In this document: positions 1 through 6,425 of the stretch, one piece after another
How the letters are laid out: the number at the start of each line of letters is the position of its first letter
Numbering within the stretch: the first letter of the stretch is position 1
DNA from: Puniceicoccales bacterium
GTDB taxonomy: Bacteria; Verrucomicrobiota; Verrucomicrobiia; Opitutales; JAIRKQ01
Assembly (NCBI GenBank): GCA_031258795.1
Contig: JAIRMI010000047.1
Coordinates: 1-19,774 of the forward strand
Length of the DNA stretch: 19,774 nucleotides
Direction of reading: 5' to 3'
Notes under the pieces: model-generated
Seen by the model: the letters and a program-made list of their open reading frames with translations, nothing else
Told to the model about the DNA's origin: nothing
Database searches by the model: none
Program-made: the position numbers and the translations under genes

Positions 1-71
1 CCATACTGACTTGCCAGGGATATAATGAGCTGACCCATGCGGCCATGGGACCCACATACTAGTACTTTCAT
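1..71 (-). CDS. dapB: 4-hydroxy-tetrahydrodipicolinate reductase, N-terminal fragment
   Basis: Only the first 23 codons lie in the window; the gene runs off the left edge. The minus-strand translation from the ATG at 71-69 begins MKVLVCGSHGRMGQ. The GxxGRMG signature near the N-terminus is the NAD(P)H-binding loop typical of DapB, which reduces dihydrodipicolinate in the lysine/diaminopimelate pathway in the cytoplasm. The ATG overlaps the fabD stop codon (ATGA, 71-68), so translation is probably coupled to fabD in a proS-fabD-dapB unit. No Shine-Dalgarno is visible upstream. Another short Rossmann-type reductase cannot be fully excluded from 23 residues, but GRMG at this position is highly characteristic. 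Confidence 0.8.
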   Translation of the reverse strand, partial: MKVLVCGSHGRMGQLIISLASQY

Positions 72-973
72 AGGTTGAAATCTGCAATGTTATCGAGTGA
101 AATTACGCTGACCTCGGGATTGATCCGTTTCATCAGACCGGCGAGAACCTTACCAGGGCCGCACTCAAAAAAGGTCTTCACGCCGCTCCCTATTGCACTC
201 TCACAGCACTTAGCAAACAGCACCGGCGATGTTATTTGTTTCACCAGCAGCCCCTTGGCTCCTTCACCCGTTTTCACAAAATCAGCGCTAACATTCGAAA
301 TGACGTTAATTTTTGGATCTTTAAACTCAATACTTTCCACAAATTTTTCGAAGCTAGCCCTAGCTTCTCCCATCAGTCGGCTGTGGTAAGCTCCGGCAAC
401 TTTTAAAGGGAAAATGCGCTTAAAAGACATCTTCTCTGCCATCTCAAGGGCCGATTGCATGCCATTGTACTCACCGGAAATTACGACTTGCCCGGGACAG
501 TTCATATTGGCTATTTCCACTCCAGTCTTGTCGCAAATTTCAAGGATATCGTCAAACATACCACCGATCAGGCTTACCATGGTCCCTCGAGTATTTTCGC
601 AGGCTTTTTGCATCAAAGCCCCGCGACTGTGAGCGATTTTCAAACCGGTTTCAAAATTGAAAACCTCAGCGATGCACAGTGCGGTGAGTTCGCCCAAACT
701 GAGGCCAAACGCCACTTCGGCACGCTTTTCTGGATACAAGCTACCCATAGCAGCTACAGCAGCGTAGCCATGGGTAAATAGCGCCGGCTGGCAACAATTC
801 GTAGTCGTTAAGTCCTCATCAGGGCCGCAAAATAGTGTATTCAAAAAGGACTCACCTAGAACTTCGCTTGCCCGCTTAAACACCTGTGCGGCGGAATGGT
901 TTCCTTCACACAGCGACCTGCCCATGCCAACGTATTGAGCTCCTTGCCCGGGAAAAATCAGACCAATGTTCAT
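68..973 (-). CDS. fabD: malonyl-CoA:ACP transacylase (FabD)
   Basis: FabD moves malonyl from CoA to acyl carrier protein and so supplies the extender unit for fatty acid synthesis in the cytoplasm. The 301 residues are close to the usual family length (about 300-310). Visible landmarks are the N-terminal PGQGAQ (residues 8-13), the nucleophile Ser92 in GLSLGE, Arg117 in SRGALMQ (carboxylate binding), and catalytic His197 in AGAYHSRLM. The residue before the nucleophile is Leu rather than the His of E. coli (GHSLGE), a variant also found in functional FabDs. The start lies 3 nt after the proS stop and the stop overlaps the dapB start, so the gene sits mid-operon. No Shine-Dalgarno precedes the ATG. 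The fabG-acpP-fabF partners are about 16 kb away on the same strand. Confidence 0.97.
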   Translation of the reverse strand: MNIGLIFPGQGAQYVGMGRSLCEGNHSAAQVFKRASEVLGESFLNTLFCGPDEDLTTTNCCQPALFTHGYAAVAAMGSLYPEKRAEVAFGLSLGELTALCIAEVFNFETGLKIAHSRGALMQKACENTRGTMVSLIGGMFDDILEICDKTGVEIANMNCPGQVVISGEYNGMQSALEMAEKMSFKRIFPLKVAGAYHSRLMGEARASFEKFVESIEFKDPKINVISNVSADFVKTGEGAKGLLVKQITSPVLFAKCCESAIGSGVKTFFECGPGKVLAGLMKRINPEVSVISLDNIADFNL

Positions 974-976
974 AAA

Positions 977-2467
977 TCAATAACTTTTTGCCCAAATGGC
1001 CCGTTGTTTGCTTTTCTTTCCGCTAAACGGGCAAATTCCCTCCTCGCCACCTTCCAAAGGCAGGCAACGAATGGTTACACCTAACTCTTTTTTGATTCGA
1101 TCTTCAATGGCAGAATCGCCACTCCAGTGGGCAACAGCAAAGCCACCGAATTCCCTAAAGTGGGCGAAAAATTCGGCTTCGGAATCGATGCTTACCTTGT
1201 TTGTATCGCGGTATTGCCGTGCACGTTCGAACAAGATAGCTTGAATATCATCGAGCAGGGAACGGAATGTCCCAACGAAAGTATTGCGGTCGCAAGTTTG
1301 CTTACCCGATCTGACCGCATCGCGGCGCGAAAAACATACGCTATTTGCACCAACATCACGCATGCCCACCTCAATAACGATGGGAACGCCGCGTTTTACG
1401 TGACTCCAAAACTTCTCCCCCCCGCGCAGGTCGCGGTCATCAATCTCGATAGAGATATCCGAAAAACTAGAAACATTTCCTTCCAATTCCTGCTTCAGTT
1501 CGTTGCAATATTGCAGAACAATGGATCGGTCCGGCTCAGTGAAAATTGGCAAAATAACAGCATGGATCGGTGCTAATTTTGGCGGAAGAACCAGGCCATC
1601 GTCATCGGAATGGGTCATAATTAGCCCGCCTATGAGGCGCGTAGTCACTCCCCAGGATGTCGTCCAACCATATTCCTCAGTCCCTTCTCTGTTGACAAAT
1701 TTTATTCCCGAAGCCTTGGCAAAATTTTGTCCCAAAAAGTGTGACGTGCCAGCTTGAAGCGCTTTTTTATCCTGCATCATCGCCTCTATGCAATAGGTAT
1801 CAACGGCACCAGGAAAGCGCTCACTGTTCGATTTTTTTCCACAAATAACCGGCATAGCCATGTAGCCCTCAGCGAAAACGCGATACACTTCCAGCATATC
1901 GCGAGTCTCTTGCATGGCTTCTTCCGGAGAGGAATGAACAGTGTGCCCTTCCTGCCAAAGGAATTCAGTTGTGCGCAAAAATAAACGGGTACGCATTTCC
2001 CAACGGACCACATTAGCCCATTGGTTAATCTTCAAAGGCAGATCACGGTAAGATTTTACCCAATTCGCAAATGATTCCCCTATAATTGTTTCCGATGTCG
2101 GACGGACGACCAGCGGCTCCTCCAATGGGGAAGCTGGAATCAGATGTCCTTTGCCATCAGGTTGCAAACGGGAGTGGGTAACAATGGCACATTCTTTCGC
2201 AAAGCCCTCCACGTGTTCCGCCTCCTTTTCAAAAAATCGCAACGGAATAAACAGAGGGAAATAGGCATTTTTGTGACCGGACTTTTTTAACATTCCATTG
2301 AGGATTCTTTGCATGTTTTCCCAAATCGCATATCCCCAAGGCTTGATCACCATGCAGCCGCGAATGGAACTAATTTCGGCCAGGTCCGCCGCTTTTATGA
2401 CCTGCTGGTACCACTCAGGATAATCCTGATCCCTCCGCGGATTAATTGCGCTGCGCTCAACTTTCAT
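977..2467 (-). CDS. proS: prolyl-tRNA synthetase, short archaeal/eukaryal type
   Basis: This class II synthetase attaches proline to tRNA-Pro. At 496 residues it is much shorter than the E. coli-type enzyme (about 570) and lacks the inserted editing domain. Class II motif 2 is seen around Arg155-Trp-Glu157 and TEFLWQEGHT (residues 167-176). RPTSE (122-126) holds the proline-binding Thr and Glu, and motif 3 is the region reading GLIMTHSDDDGLVLPP. The C-terminus has the TIRCLPL segment and ends in WAKSY; a C-terminal tyrosine is characteristic of the archaeal/eukaryal-like group. The ATG at 2467 is preceded by AGAGGGTGG about 5 nt upstream, one of the few good Shine-Dalgarno sites in the window. 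It probably leads the unit with fabD and dapB. Mischarged Ala-tRNA-Pro would need a separate trans-editing protein (inference). Confidence 0.97.
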   Translation of the reverse strand: MKVERSAINPRRDQDYPEWYQQVIKAADLAEISSIRGCMVIKPWGYAIWENMQRILNGMLKKSGHKNAYFPLFIPLRFFEKEAEHVEGFAKECAIVTHSRLQPDGKGHLIPASPLEEPLVVRPTSETIIGESFANWVKSYRDLPLKINQWANVVRWEMRTRLFLRTTEFLWQEGHTVHSSPEEAMQETRDMLEVYRVFAEGYMAMPVICGKKSNSERFPGAVDTYCIEAMMQDKKALQAGTSHFLGQNFAKASGIKFVNREGTEEYGWTTSWGVTTRLIGGLIMTHSDDDGLVLPPKLAPIHAVILPIFTEPDRSIVLQYCNELKQELEGNVSSFSDISIEIDDRDLRGGEKFWSHVKRGVPIVIEVGMRDVGANSVCFSRRDAVRSGKQTCDRNTFVGTFRSLLDDIQAILFERARQYRDTNKVSIDSEAEFFAHFREFGGFAVAHWSGDSAIEDRIKKELGVTIRCLPLEGGEEGICPFSGKKSKQRAIWAKSY

Positions 2468-2687
2468 AGGTCCACCCTCTATGGAAATAGACTAAAAAAT
2501 AAAGCCTTAAGTAAGCGTTTCCGCTGAGAGATAAATCAAAAACAGTAGATAAGCACATAAAAGGAGTAAAAACATCTTCGCCTAACGTAAAATATTTTTT
2601 TTGAAAATTTGAAATTTCATTCTTTGTTGAGATTTGTTAAAGTAATCTTGATTAAATCAATAATTTTAACAAAATGCTACTTTTCAG
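2468..2687. promoter_or_regulatory. divergent AT-rich intergenic region between proS and the pilus-like pair
   Basis: This 220-bp gap separates two units transcribed away from each other and must hold both promoters. On the plus strand, TTGTTA at 2634-2639 with AATAAT at 2659-2664 is a possible but poorly spaced (19 nt) -35/-10 pair. A 13-bp inverted repeat, TTGAT-TAA-ATCAA, lies at 2648-2660 over that position and could be an operator, though such repeats are common by chance in AT-rich DNA. On the minus side only the proS Shine-Dalgarno is clear. No RNA gene or small ORF is evident. Confidence 0.4.
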
Positions 2688-4298
2688 ATGAGAAATAGTG
2701 TCATAATGCGGTGCGGGACGAATTACGTAGCACTCGCCATGTTCAACGATAAAGGGAAGTTCACTAACGCCCTATCGCATCCAATTCGCCACAGTGGCAG
2801 CGGCGACGAAGAATGGTTGGCTGCTCTTTCAAAGACAATAGAAGGCATATCCGCCGATCTTAAATTGAATACCATACTCGTCATTCCGCCAAATAACAAA
2901 ATTTTCGTCAAATATTTGGAACTGCCGGAGGTGGAAAAGGATAATTACGGGCAAGCTTTAAAGTTTGAATTTCAAAGAAATTTTCCAGGAAATGAAGAAG
3001 AATGGATCTGGGATACGTACCACCATCAGGAAAGAAATAATGGGGCATTCGTCGTGGCGATGCAGAGAATTTTTGCCGAACGACTTTTGGATGTTCTATT
3101 GCGGCAAAAAGTAAACTTTTCCTATCTATGCCCGGAGGTAGTTCTGAATGCCATAGCGTTGCAGGAGTATGTCAAAGATTCCCAGAATACCATGCTATTA
3201 CACATCGGCAGCGAAACTTCCTTGATTTCGGTGAACGGGAAAAATGCCCATCACATGAGAGTAATTCAGTTGGCATTCGATTGGGTCGATGACCAAATAT
3301 CAAATTCCCAGCAAATACCAGCCCCAGATGCACGTAAAATAAAGCTGGAATATGTGCAAAAGTTGAGCCAAAGTCCAGCGGGATTAACCTTTATAACGTA
3401 TTACATAAAACAATTTGCTAATAAGATGCAACAGGAACTCAAGCGTTCGGAGCTGTTTTTTTGCAGAACATTTGGTCAATCATCGGTAAAAAGGATAATA
3501 TTGAGTGGTAAGTGTGTGGATATAGTGACTTTTTCCGATGTTATCGTGGAACTAAATTCCGATACTAAGGTGGAAACTGCCGGCAAAGTGATACAGGGAA
3601 TTTTTGATAAATCGCTCAGCGAGGCCAAGCGGGATATTTTATCGCACAACATATTTGCTTATCTCGGCGCAAATTTGTGCATATCCAGGGATAGAACATC
3701 CCTGATAAATTTATTTTCCGAAGATTTTAAGAATCAGATATCATTCCAGCGCAGGCACCCAATTTATATGGCGGCAATGGTGATCATTGTCTTTGCTTCC
3801 ATCCTTGGCCTTAAGTTGCTTTCTCAAAAAGTAAACTTACTTGAGCTCAAAAAATTAGCCTTGGAAGCTAGGTTACGGGAATCTTCCCTCGATACCCAAA
3901 AGTACAACGAAGCGATTATGACTGAGCGCAAACTCCGTGATTCCATAGTAAAAATCAAGGGAGCATTATATTCTCAGGATGATTGGATTAACCTATTTAA
4001 TGACCTGCAGCAGTCGATTAAATTTCTAAAAACTTCCTGGATAGAAAGTTTCAAATGGAATGATTCTACGGACGGTGAAGGTAGGGACATCGTGCACGTT
4101 GTTGTTAAAATATTCATGAATGAGCAGGGGCAATTCGACGATACTGCAAACGACATAGAACAATTTTTGATCTCGCTCAAAGAATCTCGCGACATAGTAG
4201 AGACGGCAAATACCGTAATATCGCCTGTAGAAAACAGCGTATTGACCTTCTCCTTTGACATTAAATTGAACCAAAATTCTCAAATATTGGCACAATGA
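2688..4298 (+). CDS. PilM-PilN fusion-like pilus/secretion assembly protein
   Basis: The 536 residues appear to join two type IV pilus assembly modules. Residues 1 to about 335 follow the PilM actin-like fold: IPPNNKIFVKYLELPEVE (66-83) is the typical PilM segment, then a second phosphate-loop region (HIGSET, 172-177) and FANKMQQELKRSELFF with ILSGK (271-275). At 339-344 LINLFS matches the cytoplasmic PilN start (INLLP-like). It is followed by one transmembrane helix (about 360-378), a coiled-coil stretch (about 380-420) and a periplasmic domain. In the usual system PilM is cytoplasmic and binds the PilN N-terminal tail; here they are one chain. Key acidic and glycine residues of the ATP site look replaced (see findings). 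The gene overlaps the next by ATGA. No Shine-Dalgarno is visible. Akkermansia Amuc_1101 next to Amuc_1100 is the closest arrangement I know of. The fold call is moderately sure and the function is inferred. Confidence 0.75.
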   Translation: MRNSVIMRCGTNYVALAMFNDKGKFTNALSHPIRHSGSGDEEWLAALSKTIEGISADLKLNTILVIPPNNKIFVKYLELPEVEKDNYGQALKFEFQRNFPGNEEEWIWDTYHHQERNNGAFVVAMQRIFAERLLDVLLRQKVNFSYLCPEVVLNAIALQEYVKDSQNTMLLHIGSETSLISVNGKNAHHMRVIQLAFDWVDDQISNSQQIPAPDARKIKLEYVQKLSQSPAGLTFITYYIKQFANKMQQELKRSELFFCRTFGQSSVKRIILSGKCVDIVTFSDVIVELNSDTKVETAGKVIQGIFDKSLSEAKRDILSHNIFAYLGANLCISRDRTSLINLFSEDFKNQISFQRRHPIYMAAMVIIVFASILGLKLLSQKVNLLELKKLALEARLRESSLDTQKYNEAIMTERKLRDSIVKIKGALYSQDDWINLFNDLQQSIKFLKTSWIESFKWNDSTDGEGRDIVHVVVKIFMNEQGQFDDTANDIEQFLISLKESRDIVETANTVISPVENSVLTFSFDIKLNQNSQILAQ

Positions 4299-5200
4299 AA
4301 AAACTATTTTTTAGGCGGCACAAGTTATTTTTCATATCTCTCTTCCTTCTTGCCATATGTGAGGTGATTCTAGGAAAACGTTGCGTCCAATACTGGCAAA
4401 AGGAAGTTATGATTGGGGAAGAGGTCAAAACCATAGATTCTGTCCTGTCAGATAAAAACAGGGCGCTCCCGAGCGAATATAGGTTAAGGGAACATGTGGC
4501 AAACGATGATGTTCAAAAGTACAGAAATTTCGTGGCAAACACTTGGCTAAACATAGCGAGGCGGGAGCGGGATAGTGAGATGACTGCCCAGCCATCGACC
4601 AATGTGGCTCTTTTCTTTGAAATTTCCGATTTTGTCACTCAAAATCGAGAGCTATGCGATTCTTTGGGCATATCCTACGACCAAGACTATTCCTTTGGAT
4701 TTAGCGACTACTTTAATAAAAAGGAGCAACCACTCAGCAGCGAAATCCTACACATTCATCAGCAAAAAGAGCACATCAAGATAGTCTTGAAGTATTTGTT
4801 TGAATCGCGGGCAATGTACTTGCATCTAGACAGCATCGAACGCGGAGTCAACGAAACATCGGCGGATTCCAGAAACAGTGATGTTTTCATATCCCACGAA
4901 AAGAGGATCCAATCGGAAGATCTCCAATCGGATGTGTACAAGTTTACATTTGAGTCCTTTACGAGCGCATTTCGCAAGTTTTTGAACGGGCTGAGAAGCG
5001 GCGAAGCCCCGCTTGTGATACGCGGCATAGAAGTGGAGCCCTGCAAGCAAACTTATTTAAAAAAGCAAACCCAGGAATACTTGCTCCAAGGAGCTCCATC
5101 AAAGTATACTTTAACCGTAGAAGTCCTCAATCTACCGAACGATTTAACGAGGCGTTATAGGCGCGATGCGAGATACATTAGGCGAAAAATCACCCTCTAA
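4295..5200 (+). CDS. Amuc_1100-like (PilO-like) membrane-anchored pilus-associated protein
   Basis: This 301-residue protein has a basic N-terminus, one transmembrane helix (about residues 11-27) and a large periplasmic part. Its layout parallels Akkermansia Amuc_1100. An early helix is followed by a Cys-containing helix and GISYDQDYSFGF (125-136). Next comes QQKEHIKIVLKYLFES (156-171), leading to a strand that ends in IER. The second half starts with YKFTFESFTSAFRKFLNGL (215-233), continues through VIRGIEVEP, and ends in a final strand YTLTVEVLNL (271-280). These look like the two ferredoxin-like PilO/PilN subdomains. The start overlaps the stop of the PilM-PilN-like gene, so the two are probably co-translated and form an inner-membrane subcomplex. 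No secretin, ATPase or pilin gene is present in the window. The assignment rests on pattern likeness, not an alignment score. Confidence 0.7.
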   Translation: MKKLFFRRHKLFFISLFLLAICEVILGKRCVQYWQKEVMIGEEVKTIDSVLSDKNRALPSEYRLREHVANDDVQKYRNFVANTWLNIARRERDSEMTAQPSTNVALFFEISDFVTQNRELCDSLGISYDQDYSFGFSDYFNKKEQPLSSEILHIHQQKEHIKIVLKYLFESRAMYLHLDSIERGVNETSADSRNSDVFISHEKRIQSEDLQSDVYKFTFESFTSAFRKFLNGLRSGEAPLVIRGIEVEPCKQTYLKKQTQEYLLQGAPSKYTLTVEVLNLPNDLTRRYRRDARYIRRKITL

Positions 5201-5201
5201 T

Positions 5202-5218
5202 CAAGCTCTTAAAGCTTG
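5202..5218. repeat. 17-bp inverted repeat after the pilus-like pair
   Basis: CAAGCT (5202-5207) and AGCTTG (5213-5218) form a perfect 6-bp stem with a 5-nt loop, starting 2 nt after the stop codon of the plus-strand pair and facing the end of the minus-strand gene at 5270. The position suits a transcription stop, but no T-run follows on either strand, so a rho-independent terminator is not supported. The same 6-bp arms recur at 6315-6330. Confidence 0.4.
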
Positions 5219-5269
5219 CAACCAAACACTGGGCGCAAAATATATTCAGATAAAAATCAACGGAAAGCA

Positions 5270-6064
5270 CTAACTCTTGACTTTAAGTTTCTCGCCAAAT
5301 TCAATCAAACTATGTAAAGCTATTTTTTGAATGCCAGGATTGTCTACTCCAACTGCGTGGAAAACAGAAGTATTTGGTTTTGGTGAGGCATTGAGAATAT
5401 TAATAATGACGCGTCTAGCTTGATTCACATAATCAGGAAAATTGCGAAACAAAAAAGTCTTTACACCTAGGGTTTTTACGATGAAGTTTTCCACTTCTTC
5501 TTGATCTATAGAAATTAGCACGTAAGTGTCAAATTTAGCCATACTCTTTAGTGGCACTTCCAGATTTTTACCAATATGCAGCATTGGTTGAAAAATTTTT
5601 ACCATGAAAAATCTGCCCAGCGCTTCGTTTTCCGTCAAACCAAGTCTTTGGGCATAGAATGCCATACGTTTCAGGGCAAGCAAGAATTTTTCAGGATGAA
5701 ATTTCTCAATTTTTGCAAAAAGATTCGATAAAGGTTCATTTTCACAACCTTTTTCAATTTTCCTTATCACCAAGTCTTTTCTAATCTCACTAATAAAATT
5801 GGCGACATCTCTATTCATTTGGTTATTTGCATTGGAAGTTAGACTGAAAATTTTCATAAGAAACTGCTCGCTTTTTTGGGCAACGGCGCTGGTGCGATCC
5901 ATTAATGTCTGCGTAGATTTTGTGCTTGCGGCAAGAAAAGCACTCGAGGCAAAAGAATCTTCGTTAGGAAGAATAATCTTCACGTGCCGCCCATCATTGG
6001 ATAAACTAAAGTTCTTTTGTTGATCTATTTCAGTAGCTAAATCCTTTAAATCGATATCGCCCAT
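5270..6064 (-). CDS. hypothetical protein, unrecognised
   Basis: I do not recognise this protein. The chosen start gives 264 residues. ATG at 6064 has AAGGTG five bases upstream, whereas the longer frame from 6106 (278 residues) has no Shine-Dalgarno and adds an unlikely N-terminus. There is no signal peptide or transmembrane helix, so a cytoplasmic or specially secreted protein is expected. The N-terminal third is rich in Ser/Thr and looks helical; the middle and C-terminal parts are charged and helix-rich, with a run of Lys/Phe residues. No catalytic motif is seen. It is a monocistronic minus-strand gene between two plus-strand operons and is visibly more AT-rich than its neighbours, which fits an acquired or fast-evolving gene. 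Its end faces the pilus-like pair and its start is divergent from the efflux operon. Confidence 0.75.
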   Translation of the reverse strand: MGDIDLKDLATEIDQQKNFSLSNDGRHVKIILPNEDSFASSAFLAASTKSTQTLMDRTSAVAQKSEQFLMKIFSLTSNANNQMNRDVANFISEIRKDLVIRKIEKGCENEPLSNLFAKIEKFHPEKFLLALKRMAFYAQRLGLTENEALGRFFMVKIFQPMLHIGKNLEVPLKSMAKFDTYVLISIDQEEVENFIVKTLGVKTFLFRNFPDYVNQARRVIINILNASPKPNTSVFHAVGVDNPGIQKIALHSLIEFGEKLKVKS

Positions 6065-6069
6065 TTTAG

Positions 6070-6075
6070 CACCTT
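6070..6075 (-). promoter_or_regulatory. Shine-Dalgarno site deciding the start of the hypothetical gene
   Basis: The minus strand reads AAGGTG here, followed by CTAAA and the ATG at 6064-6062. This good spacing favours the 264-residue start over the upstream ATG at 6106, which is preceded only by AT-rich sequence. Confidence 0.55.
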
Positions 6076-6166
6076 GGTCCCAACCACATGGGGGTCTATG
6101 ATACATATTTTTTCAATTTTAGCAAGCAAAATAAGAAATTGAGTCAATTTTCCAAAAAAACCTTTG

Positions 6167-6204
6167 ATTTTTGTCGAATACTTTCCCCAGTATTCGTCGA
6201 AAAT
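6167..6204. promoter_or_regulatory. strong hairpin / inverted repeat in divergent region
   Basis: CGAATACT (6175-6182) pairs perfectly with AGTATTCG (6189-6196) around the loop TTCCCC. The stem continues outward with one T-T mismatch and one G-U pair, giving about 16 positions in total (6167-6182 with 6189-6204), and ends in a short T-run on the plus strand. No gene is transcribed into it from either side, so it is more likely an operator, an attenuator in a leader, or a small-RNA element than an ordinary gene-end terminator. Confidence 0.5.
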
Positions 6205-6314
6205 TTTACACTAAAAAATTTCTCACAAAATCTTTTTCTTAAAACAAACGACTCTCTTCACTTTTGAGTAGCATTTTTTTGATCATCTTGTGAATTTACA
6301 TTGAATCTATGCTG

Positions 6315-6330
6315 AGCTTGAGTACAAGCT
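6315..6330. promoter_or_regulatory. 16-bp inverted repeat upstream of the efflux operon, possible operator
   Basis: AGCTTG (6315-6320), spacer AGTA, CAAGCT (6325-6330). The perfect 6-bp arms lie about 95 bp before the tolC-like start, where a repressor or activator dimer could bind. The same arms occur at 5202-5218 on the other side of the hypothetical gene. The function is inferred only from symmetry and position. Confidence 0.3.
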
Positions 6331-6425
6331 ACAAAGTATATGCCAGTTAAAAAATAAAACTTATTCGAAGCCATTCTTCTTGAAAAATTTAAAATGAAAA
6401 TTACGTTCACCTTACCTATTAAGCT

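Larger units (their letters stand above)
6065..6425. promoter_or_regulatory. divergent AT-rich intergenic region upstream of the efflux operon
   Basis: About 360 bp without a credible gene separates the start of the unrecognised minus-strand gene from the start of the plus-strand efflux operon. It is strongly AT-rich and contains a long hairpin (6167-6204) and a shorter inverted repeat (6315-6330), listed separately. I could not find a convincing -35/-10 pair at standard spacing, nor a -24/-12 sigma-54 site (GG-N10-GC). No tRNA-like or riboswitch-like fold is apparent. It must hold the promoter of the efflux operon, and the inverted repeats are the best operator candidates. Confidence 0.4.

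Noticed and set aside
1127..1576. 149-codon plus-strand open frame opposite proS
   Set aside because: Lies wholly within conserved ProRS coding sequence on the other strand and shows no protein features.
5202..5218. Rho-independent terminator after the pilus-like pair
   Set aside because: The 6-bp stem has no following T-run on either strand, so only an inverted repeat is claimed.
6065..6425. Sigma-54 (-24/-12) promoter for the efflux operon to match its encoded activator
   Set aside because: No GG-N10-GC element could be found by eye in this AT-rich gap.
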